From: Antedon mediterranea
Taxonomy: Eukaryota; Echinodermata; Crinoidea; Comatulida; Antedonidae
Reading direction: 5' to 3'
Assembly (NCBI RefSeq): GCF_964355755.1
Contig: NC_092678.1
Span: 15,472,922 to 15,536,921, forward strand
Length of the DNA: 64,000 nucleotides
Shown here piece by piece: positions 10,173-21,460 of this stretch; positions within the stretch are counted from its first letter, which is position 1, and the number at the start of each line of letters is the position of its first letter. A program made the position numbers and the translations under genes. Below the pieces are notes generated by a model that worked only from the letters and a program-made list of their open reading frames with translations, was not told the DNA's origin and searched no databases.

Positions 10173-11051
10173 TTATGAACTGAACGATGAAATACGAATG
10201 TATTTCTTGAAAACAGAAGATTTCCATCTCCCAAATTGTTGAATGAGGCTATCTGACATGCCTAATGACGCAGCATGTGTTGCTGCCCCAATACGAAAAC
10301 TGTGGCCCTTGTAATGGCTCGGATTCAACCCAATAAACGACACTGCCGCTCTCAGCCGGCACGACACAAATTGTTGTGTAACCGCCTTGCCATCAAGGTG
10401 CTGAAACAAGGGACCTGTGGACTGTTGGCCATGTGCGAGGTAGTTTGTTAGTGCGGCTACTGGGCAGTACTTTTCTCTAACCCATGGTGCAAATGATACC
10501 GAAACGGGGGGTTTTCCAACTCCAGTTTTGTGGTGTCGTATTATGATTAAGGCCCCAGTTTCGTTCAGAGTTAAATCGTTGCGCTGTACTACGTTCGAAT
10601 CTTTGGCTTTAGATGCCAATTCTCCAAGTCGAAAAAACCCCGGAAACGCTGTAAGAAATAATGCTTCAAGTAACAAACGATGGGGTAGTAATGGTTCTAT
10701 AAACTGCAATGCATCGAGTAGCCTAATCAAGATCCCTTTTGTTATGGGAAGCCGAGAGTCCACTTTTGCCGCCCTAGAATGAATTCCGCGGATAATTTTT
10801 TGAACGAGGAAAAACCCGCTAGGATCCGGTAGGCCTACTAACTTGTGTACGAACGAGATTGCAGACATATGCGAGGAAATTGTTCCCGGTGCCAGACCTT
10901 TGTCAAATAAATGAGACAGGAAATTACAAATTGTACCTACATTAAGTGGTAAGGGTACTCGTTTTCCTGACCAGGATGCCAACAGTTGCAGACTACGTCT
11001 GTAAGCCTTTCTGGTGGCTGGTGCGAGGGAGGATTTGATTAAGGAGACCAC
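10173..11051 (-). CDS. Tyrosine recombinase of the Ngaro/DIRS-type element
   Basis: A tyrosine recombinase of about 290 residues, which would integrate the circular cDNA of the retrotransposon. An N-terminal SAM-like helical region begins SSLAPATRKAYRRSL. The catalytic set is readable in order: Arg in GFFRLGEL, a lysine in HHKTGVGK, His and Arg in HSFRIGAAT, Trp in FGRWKSS, and the nucleophile Tyr in KKYIRI. No interruption is seen, so it could still be functional. The first codon of the stated range is GTG. The frame remains open upstream, and a TTATTTTACAG acceptor-like site just before 11100 could mark a spliced start, so the true N-terminus is uncertain. Confidence 0.85.
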   Translation of the reverse strand: MVSLIKSSLAPATRKAYRRSLQLLASWSGKRVPLPLNVGTICNFLSHLFDKGLAPGTISSHMSAISFVHKLVGLPDPSGFFLVQKIIRGIHSRAAKVDSRLPITKGILIRLLDALQFIEPLLPHRLLLEALFLTAFPGFFRLGELASKAKDSNVVQRNDLTLNETGALIIIRHHKTGVGKPPVSVSFAPWVREKYCPVAALTNYLAHGQQSTGPLFQHLDGKAVTQQFVSCRLRAAVSFIGLNPSHYKGHSFRIGAATHAASLGMSDSLIQQFGRWKSSVFKKYIRISSFSS

Positions 11052-11154
11052 TGTCGGTGTCAGAGTGGGATTGGCTGCTCCTTGCTGTGGGTCTATGGAG
11101 AAGCCTGTAAAATAAACTATACAAATTAATCTTGTTTAACGTAAGTAAGTTATT

Positions 11155-11322
11155 GAAGCAGCTCCCGGCTGGACTTCAGGTTTTGTGCAAAGTAATTTAG
11201 AAGCAGCCCAAGCTGGACTTCATCGTTCGTGACCGAGTACTTATAAGCAGCCCAAGCTGAACTTTTCGTACTGCATAATGATTCCAGACCATTTAAATGT
11301 GAAGCAGCTCATGCTGTACTTC
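11155..11322. repeat. Four spaced hairpins between RNase H and recombinase
   Basis: Short inverted repeats occur at 11155-11177, 11200-11221, 11244-11265 and 11301-11322. Each has the plan GAAG-CAGC, a 4-5 base loop, GCTG, two bulged bases, CTTC. The loops differ (TCCCG, CCAA, CCAA, TCAT) while the stems are kept, except for one end base in the third. They sit in the 300-base non-coding gap between the RT-RNase H frame and the recombinase. Confidence 0.7.
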
Positions 11323-11352
11323 TGTAGGATGAGCGCTAAGAGACTTATCCAA

Positions 11353-13048
11353 TCACAATGCTTTGTTGATTTTGAGCCTAGACAGTAGGTCAGCCAACAC
11401 ATTTTCCTTGCCTGGAATGTGTTTTGCTTTGAACAGAATGTTGTGTTTTAGGCAACAAAGCACCAAGCGTCACAGAAGCCGCAGGAGAGTAGCGTCTTTC
11501 GCGGTTTTTTTGTTAAGTATTTCGCAAACTGCTTGGTTGTCGGACCGAAATAGGATCCTCTTATTCGCGAGCCTGGGTGCCCACGTTTCCAACGCAATCA
11601 CAATTGGAAACAATTCAAGTACAGCTATGGACCTGCCTAAAAATGAACACGGCCAAGGAAATGCAAACCAATCACTTCCTAAGATAGCACCGCATCCGAT
11701 TGAACCCGCCGCGTCGGTAAATAATCGGATCGTATCCGAGGTGATCCATTTTTTCGGAAGAATGAGGGCTTTGCCATTGAAATGTTTAATAAAGGTAAGC
11801 CACATGTACAGATCCTGTTTCGCTTCTAAACTAAGCCTAATGAAATGGTTTGGGTGTTTTGCAAGGGAGAGGAGGTTGATGAGTCTTCGCAAAAAAGTTC
11901 GACCCGGTAGGACAACTGAACAAGCATAACTCAAGAGCCCTATTAACGATTGTAGTTCCCTTAAAGTAACTTTTTTCCTTGTTACAAATTTATCTAGAAT
12001 TGATTTTATTTTCGTTACTTTTGCCTCCGGCAAGCGACATATCATGTTGATTGAATCAATTTCAATGCCGTAAATGATGATATTCGTCGTTGGAGCGACT
12101 GTCTTAGAATCTTTTATGGGTACTCCAATTCTGCGACAAAGGAATATGAAACTGGCTAATGCTTCGCGACAGGTTTTCGAATGCGCCGGGCCTACGAACC
12201 AGAAATCGTCTAAAATGTGCGAAGACTCATGAACCTGAAATTTGTTCCCCATGATCCATATTATTGCTCGACTAAATGACTCAAATATTTGGCAGGATCT
12301 GCTAGCCCCCATTGGTAGACACTTGTCAAAGTAAAGTAGACCCTCCAGACTGAAACCTAACAGATGATAGTCGTCCGGATGGATCGGGACAATGCGAAAA
12401 GCATCTTCGATATCTGGCCATAAGGCATCCTATTCCATTGCGGAGAACAAGCATTATTACCGAATCTATTGTATCGTAGTATGACACGGCAGAGGCTTCG
12501 GAAGGGATACCGGAGTTTACAGAGACACCCCGCGGGTATGACAGGTCTTGTATAATACGGAATTTTCCTGCCTCCGCCTTTGGAATGACGCCCAACGGTG
12601 ATGCGACAAAATCTGAGAAAGGTGGGGAGACAAACGGGCCTGCTAGCCTTTTGCGTTGGATACCAATCTTAATAAAAGTTGTGATTTGCTCCGGATGGTT
12701 AATGGCGCTAGGATGGTTGCGTGCGATTCCCGGCGGAGGGGGAGTGTTGCAACAAAGTCTGAACCCGATTGAAAATCCCGAAATTAAATTTGTAAAGAGG
12801 CGTGGTGAATAACCGGTTAAGTACGAGGCCAGCACTTTAACTTTTACTGGTGTTGGTAATGTTGCCTTGCTTGGCTGTTTGATTTCTGGCCGTGATATGT
12901 CCGAATCCAGAGGGACGCTGTTTCCTGCAGCGGATCTTGAGATGAGGGAGGTCGCACAAGGGACAGTTGTGTTTGAAAGTACAACAGGGATGTGCTGTGC
13001 AGGTTTTTCCTGTATGGAAGGCAAAGCAGTAGCCTTTGGGAACCCCAC
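11353..13048 (-). pseudogene. Reverse transcriptase-RNase H of the Ngaro/DIRS-type element
   Basis: The RT region starts with FVASPLGVIPKAEAGKFRI and LSYPRGVSVN, typical of DIRS-like RTs. The catalytic block containing DIEDAF is shifted into another frame near 12411-12425. The second Asp pair is in HILDDFWFVG. RNase H follows with RLFTDAAGS, ELFPIVIALE and RSDNQAV. An in-frame TGA at 11470-11472 interrupts it, after which the same frame continues with HIPGKENVLADLLSR to a stop at about 11353. One frameshift and one nonsense codon make this copy inactive as it stands. The 5' part overlaps the end of the gag frame by about 200 bases. Confidence 0.85.
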
Positions 13049-13760
13049 GAAAGGGCTGATTGAATCCCGTTCTCACCCCTGAAGTGGTCATCGGGACCGA
13101 TTGATATGTTACTAGCTTTAGCATCAGTTCGGTGTGCAGTACCTCCCACTTCAAGGAGCGTCCTTGACGGGCTCTTCTGAATTGTTCATCGTATGCTCGC
13201 CATGCATTGTTCTGTGCAGTAATTGACAACTCCAAAATGTTGTTCGCATATTTTAAAATGTTAAAACATTCCTTTGGGAATTTTTCCAAGAAAATGGCTG
13301 CATAGATGTGGAACGCCTGTTGCCATTCTAAAACCGTGAGCGGTTTCCGTTTTTGGTCGCTCTCGACTCGCACTTGGTTTCCTGCTATAGTCACCGACAT
13401 ATGCGGGTCGCGTTGGTTGGGGAGCAGAGACCTTATTTCGATATATTGATCGTTCCAAATTTTTGTTTTGGTGGGAAGAGGAATGTCCGACCCCAAGGCA
13501 ATAGTGTCCATCATTGTCAATTGACACCCAGTTGACGGCTCACCTTGGAGAAGGTCGCTGATTAAAGGGGTAACCGCTTCTTCCATCGCCGATGGTCCAT
13601 CTCCCTCTGATGAATTAGTAGCAGGAGGCGCATCGGTCGGTTTCTTCATCTGTTTTGCTACGGCCTCTGCCAATTTTTCATAGTCGATATTAGCTGTTAG
13701 TTGTTCCGTTGTGGTTGGTTTTGGTGCCGCTGACCGGCGGGTGGACTTTGATTTCGGCAT
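12837..13760 (-). CDS. Gag-like protein of the Ngaro/DIRS-type element
   Basis: An ORF of about 307 residues starting at MPKSKSTRRSAAPK, the second ATG of a slightly longer frame, chosen because the preceding residues look like leader. Seen: a basic N-terminus, an acidic linker, a helical middle segment (LEWQQAFHIYAAIFLEKFP), and a cysteine/histidine cluster GYCFAFHTGKTC...CCTFKHNCPLC...H...C near residues 250-285. Such cysteine-rich C-termini are usual in gag proteins of tyrosine-recombinase retrotransposons and probably bind nucleic acid. The frame is uninterrupted and its 3' end overlaps the RT frame. Confidence 0.75.
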   Translation of the reverse strand: MPKSKSTRRSAAPKPTTTEQLTANIDYEKLAEAVAKQMKKPTDAPPATNSSEGDGPSAMEEAVTPLISDLLQGEPSTGCQLTMMDTIALGSDIPLPTKTKIWNDQYIEIRSLLPNQRDPHMSVTIAGNQVRVESDQKRKPLTVLEWQQAFHIYAAIFLEKFPKECFNILKYANNILELSITAQNNAWRAYDEQFRRARQGRSLKWEVLHTELMLKLVTYQSVPMTTSGVRTGFNQPFRGVPKGYCFAFHTGKTCTAHPCCTFKHNCPLCDLPHLKIRCRKQRPSGFGHITARNQTAKQGNITNTSKS

Positions 13761-13871
13761 TTTACCTAGATAATAGTAATTAAAGAACAAAAAAAATATA
13801 TATCTATATAAAGTAGTTGCGGGTTTATATCCCGTGGTAACATGTATGATTCACCCATCGATTTGCAAGTA

Positions 13872-14323
13872 ACCTGGTGGCACAGCATAGCTGGTAATTA
13901 CCCAGGTAAACATCCAAACGTGGGTGAGCCAACCAACCAAAAAGAAATATAATTAACATGGTATAAAAAGCTATATAAGCATAGTATGGTCGGCCCCACC
14001 ACTTGGCCTGGAGGCACAGCATAAAACTGCTGGAAGTTACCCAGGACCGATAGTTGGTGGCTACGTTATTATAAATAAAAATACATTCGGCGGAGAGTAA
14101 AAAACTGCCAATCGATATGGCATAGTATAACACCATATATATTTTATCTGTATTTTATTGTTAACCGTTTTTGATGTTGTATTGTTTTATGTTTCAAACC
14201 TGTTAGTGGCGGTATTTATCGCTGTTGGTTTTGATTGAATAAAATAAAAATAAAAATAAAAAATAAAGATAAAATGGCCGACCATAAGATAAAAAGCCTG
14301 GTAATAGCTGGAAATTACCCAGG
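13872..14323. repeat. Three stem-loop repeats with CCTGG/CCAGG arms, upstream of gag
   Basis: Copies are at 13872-13907, 14007-14045 and 14297-14323. The common plan is ACCTGG or CCTGG, GGCACAGCATA (absent in the third), GCTGG, A/T-rich loop, TTACCCAGG, so that the outer arms pair. They lie in the presumed leader between the SGNH remnant and gag and may belong to the terminal or split repeats of the element. Confidence 0.55.
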
Positions 14324-14562
14324 AAAACCATGTAATGAGTTGGTGGTTAGGTAGGCCTACCGTAATCATAGGTAGTAGACTACTAAGTAATAGTAGAAGA
14401 AAGATAATTATACTGTATAGTATAAAATACTATATCTATATATATAATATATAATAGTAGTAGCAGTATTATTGCATATTCTTATAAAAAAAAAATATCA
14501 TCAATAAATTTTTTATTTTTATTTATTTTTTTTTTTTTTATATTTACTGATGATAGAAACAT

Positions 14563-15158
14563 TTATTTAAATACTGGCCTTTTAAGAATTTTTTCTTCGT
14601 GCATCATCGCTCCTCTTACACTCCTCATATACTTGTACATGCCTGATGGACCGAGATGGACACCGTCTACATGTAGATGAGACAAATCGCCCCATAATCC
14701 TCTGTGCTTCCATTATACCTCCATGCATAGTATAACATCATGCCTATTTGCAAACCGCCTTTCTAAAGTTCGGTTGAGTTCAATGATCCTGTCGTTAAAG
14801 CGACCACCCACTACGTTCGGCGATCGTTTAAGGAGTTGACAAATCATCACGAGTTTACAACCTGTTCCGCATAGCAGGAAGTCAACTAAAGTGCATAAGC
14901 GTGCGACTATGTAGCGATTATCTCGGTCAGCTAGGTCGTTTTCTCCAAGTTGTATAATTACAACATCAGGCGACACAGGCCAAGCATATAATAAAGATGG
15001 GTATTGATGAAGTTTAAGACCCCCTCTACATCTGTAGGCAATAACAAAGTTGTGTTTCGATAGTCTCATATTAGCCGCATTGTTGAACGGCGTGTTGGCA
15101 TAGTCACGTCAGTGGGACAGCCAGTCGACAAATCGTGTCAAATTTCGACTCGGAGAGG
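14563..15158 (-). pseudogene. SGNH-hydrolase domain of a Ngaro-type element (broken)
   Basis: The uninterrupted core (14713-15069) contains PDVVIIQLGENDLAD, the block III motif of SGNH/GDSL esterases with its Asn, and LVMICQLLKRSPN. After a TAA stop the same frame resumes with GLWGDLSHLHVDGVHLGPSG, which carries the Asp and His of the catalytic triad, and runs to a stop at 14563-14565. Upstream, RFVDWLSH is followed by a TGA in frame and then RDYANTP. The nucleophile-serine block GDS is not visible. So there are at least two nonsense codons and a lost active-site block. SGNH hydrolases of unknown role are carried by Ngaro retrotransposons. Confidence 0.7.
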
Positions 15159-16681
15159 GCGCCCTACTTTTCTAATTTAGTTCAAAATTGCTAAATTTTA
15201 GGGTGTTGGAAAAACACAATATTTGTAAATTTAGCTGATTATCGGAAAAATATTGTTAGTGAAATAAATTCATAAATGGTTTTAATATAATTTGTCACGT
15301 AAAATTAAATGTATTTGAACAAAACGATAATCTGTAATTTAACGGCAAAATCAACCAATGTCTTTTTTCCGAAATTGTACCCTAGAAAATCGTTAAAATA
15401 AAATATTTAGAAAAATTGAACAGTCCTGAATTTAAAATCCCTGTTAGAAAAATTAATAATCTACAGAATACGATATTAAGATACAAAATTCGGTGGTTGG
15501 GATGCAGCTCCGACTATTCAAACTAAAGGTACCACTATTTGTTCCATCGAAAACTAGCGAAACCGCCATTTTGTAAACACATCGTCATCGTGTTTATGAA
15601 TTTATTTATAGCGAACGATATACGCGATGTTTATAATTGTCCGCGTATAAGAATTCATATAAATAAATACATTCCAATACAACGTATATTATTACTTGTT
15701 TATTTATCACAGTATACATTTTAGTTGAGGAATATTTATCATAACTATTATAATAGCTTTTATACGAGTCCGAGGCCTAGCCCTATTTAGCGAGCGATTG
15801 TTCCAGGGGCGGAAAGTCACTTAGTGACGTTGTGATCGGGCGCGTCGGGCCTAGCTAATATTAATAATATGACCTGAAATAAGCGGCTAACAAGAACTGT
15901 TATATACTTGCTTACAATTGTTTTGTTATTGATGAACAAACAAGCAATTAGATTGAATAACAAATTATTTATTCATTTTTTTTTTGGGTAAAAACATGTA
16001 CAAACTAGGCTAGTCCTGTATAATATAAATTAATAGTAATATTAAACTAATACAGTATTAATAAAATATAAAATAGGCCTAACATACAATAAATATTCAA
16101 TTTTTAAGGTCTACCACATGACAATAACATAATTTACAGAGTATAGTGTAGTAGGTTTGCATTCAACATAAATATTTGTATTGTAATTCATCTAAATTCT
16201 CTGCAACATACATATAATATTTGTAATTCAACATTTTGTTTTAAATAATTAAATTATAGTTTGGGTATGACAATGTCAGTAGGTACCGGTGTCATCTTTT
16301 TATCCACTTCACTCTCAGTTTGAAGTCACAAAGACAAAGAACTCTGCATCATCAACGATTCCTGAAAGTGTCAGAAAAAATAATAAATATTATTTAAAAA
16401 AAAATTTTAATGTCTGGTTGTATATATAATTATAATATTATATGACGACATAAAAGCAGGGAGTTGTAACAACTCCCTGATAAAAGTAAGGCAAATGGAA
16501 GCTGTATTTTATTAATTAATATTACAGTATTTGCTATTATTATTTATATAATCTAGGCCTACTAGTAGCCTAGCTAGGCATCAATTGAGCCTAATAAATC
16601 AAATAATAAATGAAAAATAAATAATAATATTAGTACTGATTGAAAAAAAGTATTTTTTGGGGGGGATCAGATCACCAGGTT
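15159..16681. other. AT-rich stretch without a supported gene
   Basis: No convincing frame. A 24-base phrase containing GGGATGCAGCTCCGACTATT at about 15499 recurs at about 18192 with CACC for CAGC, so part of this region belongs to a dispersed repeat. Confidence 0.6.
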
Positions 16682-16690
16682 AGGCCGGCC

Positions 16691-17922
16691 GCGATTTTTT
16701 TTTTCGTACATAAGTTGGGGACCCCATCATGAAACGTCACAAAATAAACATGAATAATTCATCAGTTAAATTTTCTTGTTCCGTGTGCACCCAAGCGTAT
16801 AGCAACAAGAAGTGATTACACAAGTGCGGTTACTAGGCCTATCTCCGCTGTGGTTGCCGCGTGCGATTTCATAATAGAATAGCGGAGTTTTGTGTGGATT
16901 GTCGAAATAATCAGCCTTTAGTTTATGGTGTTTTTAATATAGTTTATTACTAAAGAATTACGTGTTAAAATTATAGTTTCTATTGATACTATTAGGCTTA
17001 ATTACTAGTCTCTAATCTAAACCCCTGTATATTCTAGTAGTAGCTGTGTGGGTGTGTGTGACTTGTGTCTTTGGGCTATGTCCAATTACTACTTAGTTTA
17101 ATGTCTTGCCTAGCTGTCGATTAGCCTCGACACATTTTGCATAGTGGACGTGTGTGTGAAGAAGAGTGCGCGAAGGCAATCACGTGAATTGACCTAGAAT
17201 CCTAGGCCTATTATTGTAGAAAGAATCGTATCGCAGTTGTTGTTCCGTGTGCACCCAAGCGTTCTTGGACATAGCCCAAAGAAAGCTTAGACCCACAAGA
17301 ATAAAGAATGTGTATAATTTGTGTACTGTATTTTTTAAATTCTGCTATCAATTATCAAACAATATGCAATGTACTCAAAGGAACTTTAAAAATGCGCGTA
17401 TATGAACACATGAGATGGGAAGATTTGACCCACGAGAATAAAAAATGTATTTTTGTGTAATGTTTATTGTTTAATTTTGCTGACTTATTACTCGGATTGT
17501 GTCATACCAAAGATAGTGTAACTATTGCCAAAGATAGTTACACTATCTTTGGTCATACCTAACACACACACACGTCACACACATCCACACAGCTACTACT
17601 AGAATAGACATGGGTTTAGAGACTAATAATTAGGCCTAATAGTATTAATAGAAACTATAATTTTAACACGTAATTCTTTAGTAATAAATTTTATTAAAAA
17701 CACCATAAACTAAAGGCCGATTATTTCGACAATCCACACAAAACGCCGCTATTCTTCAACAGCGGAGATAGGCCTAGAATCGTACCGCACTTGTGTAATC
17801 ACTTCTTGTTGCTATACGCTTGGGTGCACACGGAACAAGAAAATTTAACTGATGAATTATTCATGTTTATTTTGTGACGTTTCATGAGGGGGTCCCCAAC
17901 TTATGTACGAAAAAAAAATCGC
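16691..17922 (+). mobile_element. Foldback transposon with 9-bp target duplication, copy 1
   Basis: A 1232-bp element beginning GCGATTTTTTTTTTCGTACA and ending with its inverse, with inverted arms of roughly 400 bp. It is flanked by the 9-bp direct repeat AGGCCGGCC (16682-16690 and 17923-17931). The interior contains a hairpin built on AAAGATAGT...ACTATCTTTGG and a second inverted pair around GGCTATGTCCAA/TTGGACATAGCC. It is non-coding. Nine-base duplications and long TIRs fit non-autonomous MULE-type or Foldback-type elements. Confidence 0.9.
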
Positions 17923-17931
17923 AGGCCGGCC

Positions 17932-20280
17932 AGGACCAATGATACTCGTAATCAGTACAACTTAACGACTATCGGATCAGCATCAACACAGTACAACACA
18001 CGTCTCGCTATCGCCTATACTGACACACGTGTCTCGCGTTGCCGAAACCACGCTCACAGCTAGAAAATGTACCTACCTTTCGAGGCCTGAGAATACACCA
18101 ACACATTTTGAACAGGATAGAAATATATCATACTCGATTAAACTAATATTATTCTTGATAAAACAATTGATTATAATTTTTTTAATTTGTTGGGATGCAC
18201 CTCCGACTATTCAGAAAATGGACAACAAAACAGTAGTCAAATCGTACCACATTTATAAATTTCACGAGTCCCGACTTCAGTCGCCGAATGTATTGTATTA
18301 GCTTCGGTTTCTTTGAAGGAAACCGATTGGTTATTCAATTATACTTATTAGGAAATGCTTTTACCATAATAGGTAATGTTGGGCGGTTCTTAAATATTCA
18401 TGCGAGCTTAAAATAAAACAGCACTTTTTTGCTAGGCGACGAAAAATCGTGGTTTCAGTTTTCAACGATAGGTGGCGCTTCAAAATCGTCAATGCGGAAG
18501 TAAGTCGATTTTACACGATTTAACGGTCAAAACGCGAAGTGGCTTTCCCACTGACGTAGCCTCCGAATAAAGGAGTGCCCGAAAAGGCATACCGTAATTG
18601 GCATGATACCTTTATAAATTAAAACAGTTACTTACAGAAACGAGGGAGAATGCGTAAAATACAGTTGAATTCTGAAGAAATCACGAATAGTTAGGATGTG
18701 ATACGAAAAATTACTCTCCAAATATATAATGACAACGATGAAATGGAATTTGAAAATTGAGTTTTGACGCAGGACGTAGGTTTAGTCTTAATTAAAACAA
18801 AGGAGAGGATTAAACCACATGCGCCGCCGCTTATAAAGCCCCTCCAGCGATATGTTATGCATGACTTGGCAAATGAAACACCCTCTATAAGGAATTACAA
18901 TTATACCTGTCTGCTAAGTGACACAAAACTATTTTCCTATATGCTTCGGAAAATTCTCTTCATGATCAATTTGAAACTCGATGATAGCTCAAACGCAAGC
19001 TGGGGGTGGTCCAGTATGAACGTCTGGCTAGTTATCGCATTTTTTATACCTCCATGGTTATCGTAAGGTTCCACTAGAGGATAAATTACACTTTTTCTTC
19101 AGTGTTCTCAATGTACATACTATAGTACAAAATTACGTCAGAGTAGGGCAATTATATTACGAATACTCAACCCCCTGACACAAAGATATTCCACCGTATT
19201 CAAATACAATTATCACATGTCGATGATGTACCCGCTGCTTACTTGGGTTCGAATCTCATCCTAGCCATCAGCGTCCCATCTGTATTTAAATTTACGTAAG
19301 GACAAAATTCGCTAAATCTCGCGTTACCCGGTTTATTAATTAAGTTAAATTAAAATTTAAGTCCCATTTCATCGTATGCAATATCCATATAAAGTCCAGT
19401 CTGGAAGAAAATATTTGTAAATTGTCAGAATGCACAGCAGTCACCAATAGGTATACTATTATACCGCGACAAATTATATCGGCGATCTACGTTTTTTTGT
19501 AGATAAGTTTCTGAGGATGCGTAGAATGAATTTCTGACTGACTATTTCCTTGTGTTGAGCGCGTCATGAGAGCAGGGAGTTGTATCTCTCTCCTACGAAA
19601 GAAGGCCAACACACTGTGTTCTGGAAAAACCCGTCATATGGGTAGTCAATTTGTTCATTTATTGCGTTTTGCCGGTTTTCCATAATTTAAGGTCAAATCA
19701 TAATTTTGCGTATAGTTTTATTTTTTCGTGTAGTACCCTATTTATCTTAATTTCCGTATACGTCCGTAATATTACGCAGGTAGCAGAGCAAATTTTGCTT
19801 CTTTCTGCTAATTTTCTATCATTCATTTCTTTGTTTTATTATTTTTTATTGTACAGTTTATAATGGATAAATGAAAATGAATTTTGGAAATTTTGGTTTC
19901 AATTAACTGCGGATTTATTTAGCATTTAATTCAAAATAATACAATTTAAAGTTTTCCTCAATCTTCAGCTTTTTGTTATCTAACTTTTTTAAATCATTAA
20001 TTGATAATCTATATATAAATTTACGTAAGGGCAAAATTCGGTAAATCGCGCCTTACTTCTAGAATTTTCACTCGATGGTATGTAAAGTTGGTTCGTACTT
20101 TCGGTACTGATTTTAACCGCCTGATGTAACCCTGTTTACTAATTAAATTGAGTTAGATAATTAGTTATTGACGATTAAAACGAATTTAGGTTCAACGATT
20201 TGCCCCAAATAGGGGTGTTTTCCGATTGTGGTATACACTGTCTAATGGATGTCCATCTTGAAAAATACCCGCCAAAAAAA
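17932..20280. other. Repeat-derived intergenic stretch
   Basis: No supported gene. 18440-18560 resembles the inverse of about 15090-15170 (shared words TTTCCCACTGACGT and ACACGATTT). 19260-19960 is a dispersed repeat described separately. Confidence 0.5.
19260..19960. repeat. Dispersed repeat, copy related to 28330-28870
   Basis: Shares long phrases with 28330-28870, for example CCCATTTCATCGTATGCAAT, ATGCGTAGAATGAATTTCTG, GAGAGCAGGGAGTTGTATCT and TTTAGCATTTAATTCAAAAT. A more eroded relative is at 31100-31260. Non-coding. Confidence 0.75.
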
Positions 20281-20590
20281 TGCGAGGAGGCTTCGCATTT
20301 TTCTATCTCCTCCTACGATAATTGTTTTTAATAGCTGAAAACCGGTTGAACAGCTAGAGTACACCATCATAATGTTGAAGACAGGCCGATTTTCTTTAAA
20401 AAATACTATTTTGATAGATTTAATATACGATTATACAAATGTATTGATTTGCGATGAATGGAACATCCCAATCTCTCAGTCTGCCAGAGTTTGGTTTAAC
20501 ACAAGTACTGTAGGTAAATTTATGAGCCCTTGGTTTAACACATACGGTAGGTAAATATATGGGCCCTTTGAGAATAAACTTGCAATACTT
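20281..20590. repeat. Direct repeat, copy 1 (partner 21043-21460)
   Basis: Begins GCGAGGAGGCTTCGCATTTT and runs through AACCGGTTGAACAGCTAGAG to GGGCCCTTTGAGAATAAACT. Nearly identical to the block starting at 21043. Confidence 0.85.
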
Positions 20591-21042
20591 TGACAATACG
20601 GTAAATACCTATTAACTATTTTTCATTTGAATCGAACATTTCTTACTGTGAATGTTCGTACTGTTAGATGTAATATAAAAATATATACAAATAAACTTTA
20701 TTACTGAGACTGTGGATAGGCTCTACTGTTAGATATACAAATAAACTTTATACTGACAGTTCCTTCTCAACGTTTGTATTAATTAATAATTACCAAAAAT
20801 ATAAACGTCGTAGTGGTGTATCGTGACATGTACTTTACTATTTCAATCGATTATGACAGTGACAGTTTTAACAAAGTATTAAATCGCAAATGTTTTAGGC
20901 CTACTGTATTTAGAGGTATATTATTTATAGGCCTATAAAACATGAACAAAATATTTCGTTACTCAGTGGATAAAGAATATATTTAAAAATTGTTCCTCTT
21001 TGTACCTATCCGCTTTCCCATCCCTCAACCCTAATGTTACAT

Positions 21043-21460
21043 AGCGAGGAGGCTTCGCATTTTTCTATCTCCTCCTATACGATAATTGTTTTTAATAGCT
21101 GAAAACCGGTTGAACAGCTAGAGTACACCATCATAATGTTGAAGACAGGCCGATTTTCTTTAAAAAATACTATTTTGATAGATTGCTAGAGTACACCATC
21201 ATAATGTTGAAGACAGGCCGATTTTCTTTAAAAAATACTATTTTGATAGATTTAATATACGATTATACAAATGTATTGATTTGCGATGAATGGAACATCC
21301 CAATCTCTCAGTCTGCCAGAGTTTGGTTTAACCATGGAGGTACCTCCATGGTTTAACACAAGTACTGTAGGTAAATTTATGAGCCCTTGGTTTAACCATG
21401 GAGGTTTAACACATACGGTAGGTAAATATATGGGCCCTTTGAGAATAAACTTGCAATAGG
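21043..21460. repeat. Direct repeat, copy 2, with an internal duplication
   Basis: Repeats 20281-20590 but has a further tandem copy of about 65 bases (GCTAGAGTACACCATCATAA to TTTTGATAGATT) and small insertions, including CATGGAGGTACCTCCATG, a perfect palindrome at about 21334-21351. Confidence 0.85.

Larger units (their letters stand above)
10173..15158 (-). mobile_element. Ngaro/DIRS-type tyrosine-recombinase retrotransposon (degenerate, composite)
   Basis: Read on the minus strand the order is SGNH hydrolase remnant, stem-loop repeats, gag-like ORF, RT-RNase H, hairpin-bearing spacer, tyrosine recombinase. Gag plus RT-RNase H plus tyrosine recombinase, with no DDE integrase and no aspartic protease seen, defines DIRS-like elements. 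SGNH hydrolases are known from the Ngaro branch, normally downstream of the recombinase. Finding it upstream of gag suggests either the tail of a second, adjacent element or an unusual gene order. True ends were not located. The TTAA transposon ends only 160 bases from the recombinase stop. Confidence 0.75.

Noticed and set aside
10528-10782. Plus-strand frame opposite the tyrosine recombinase
   Set aside because: It is the antisense shadow of a gene with a full catalytic set on the minus strand.
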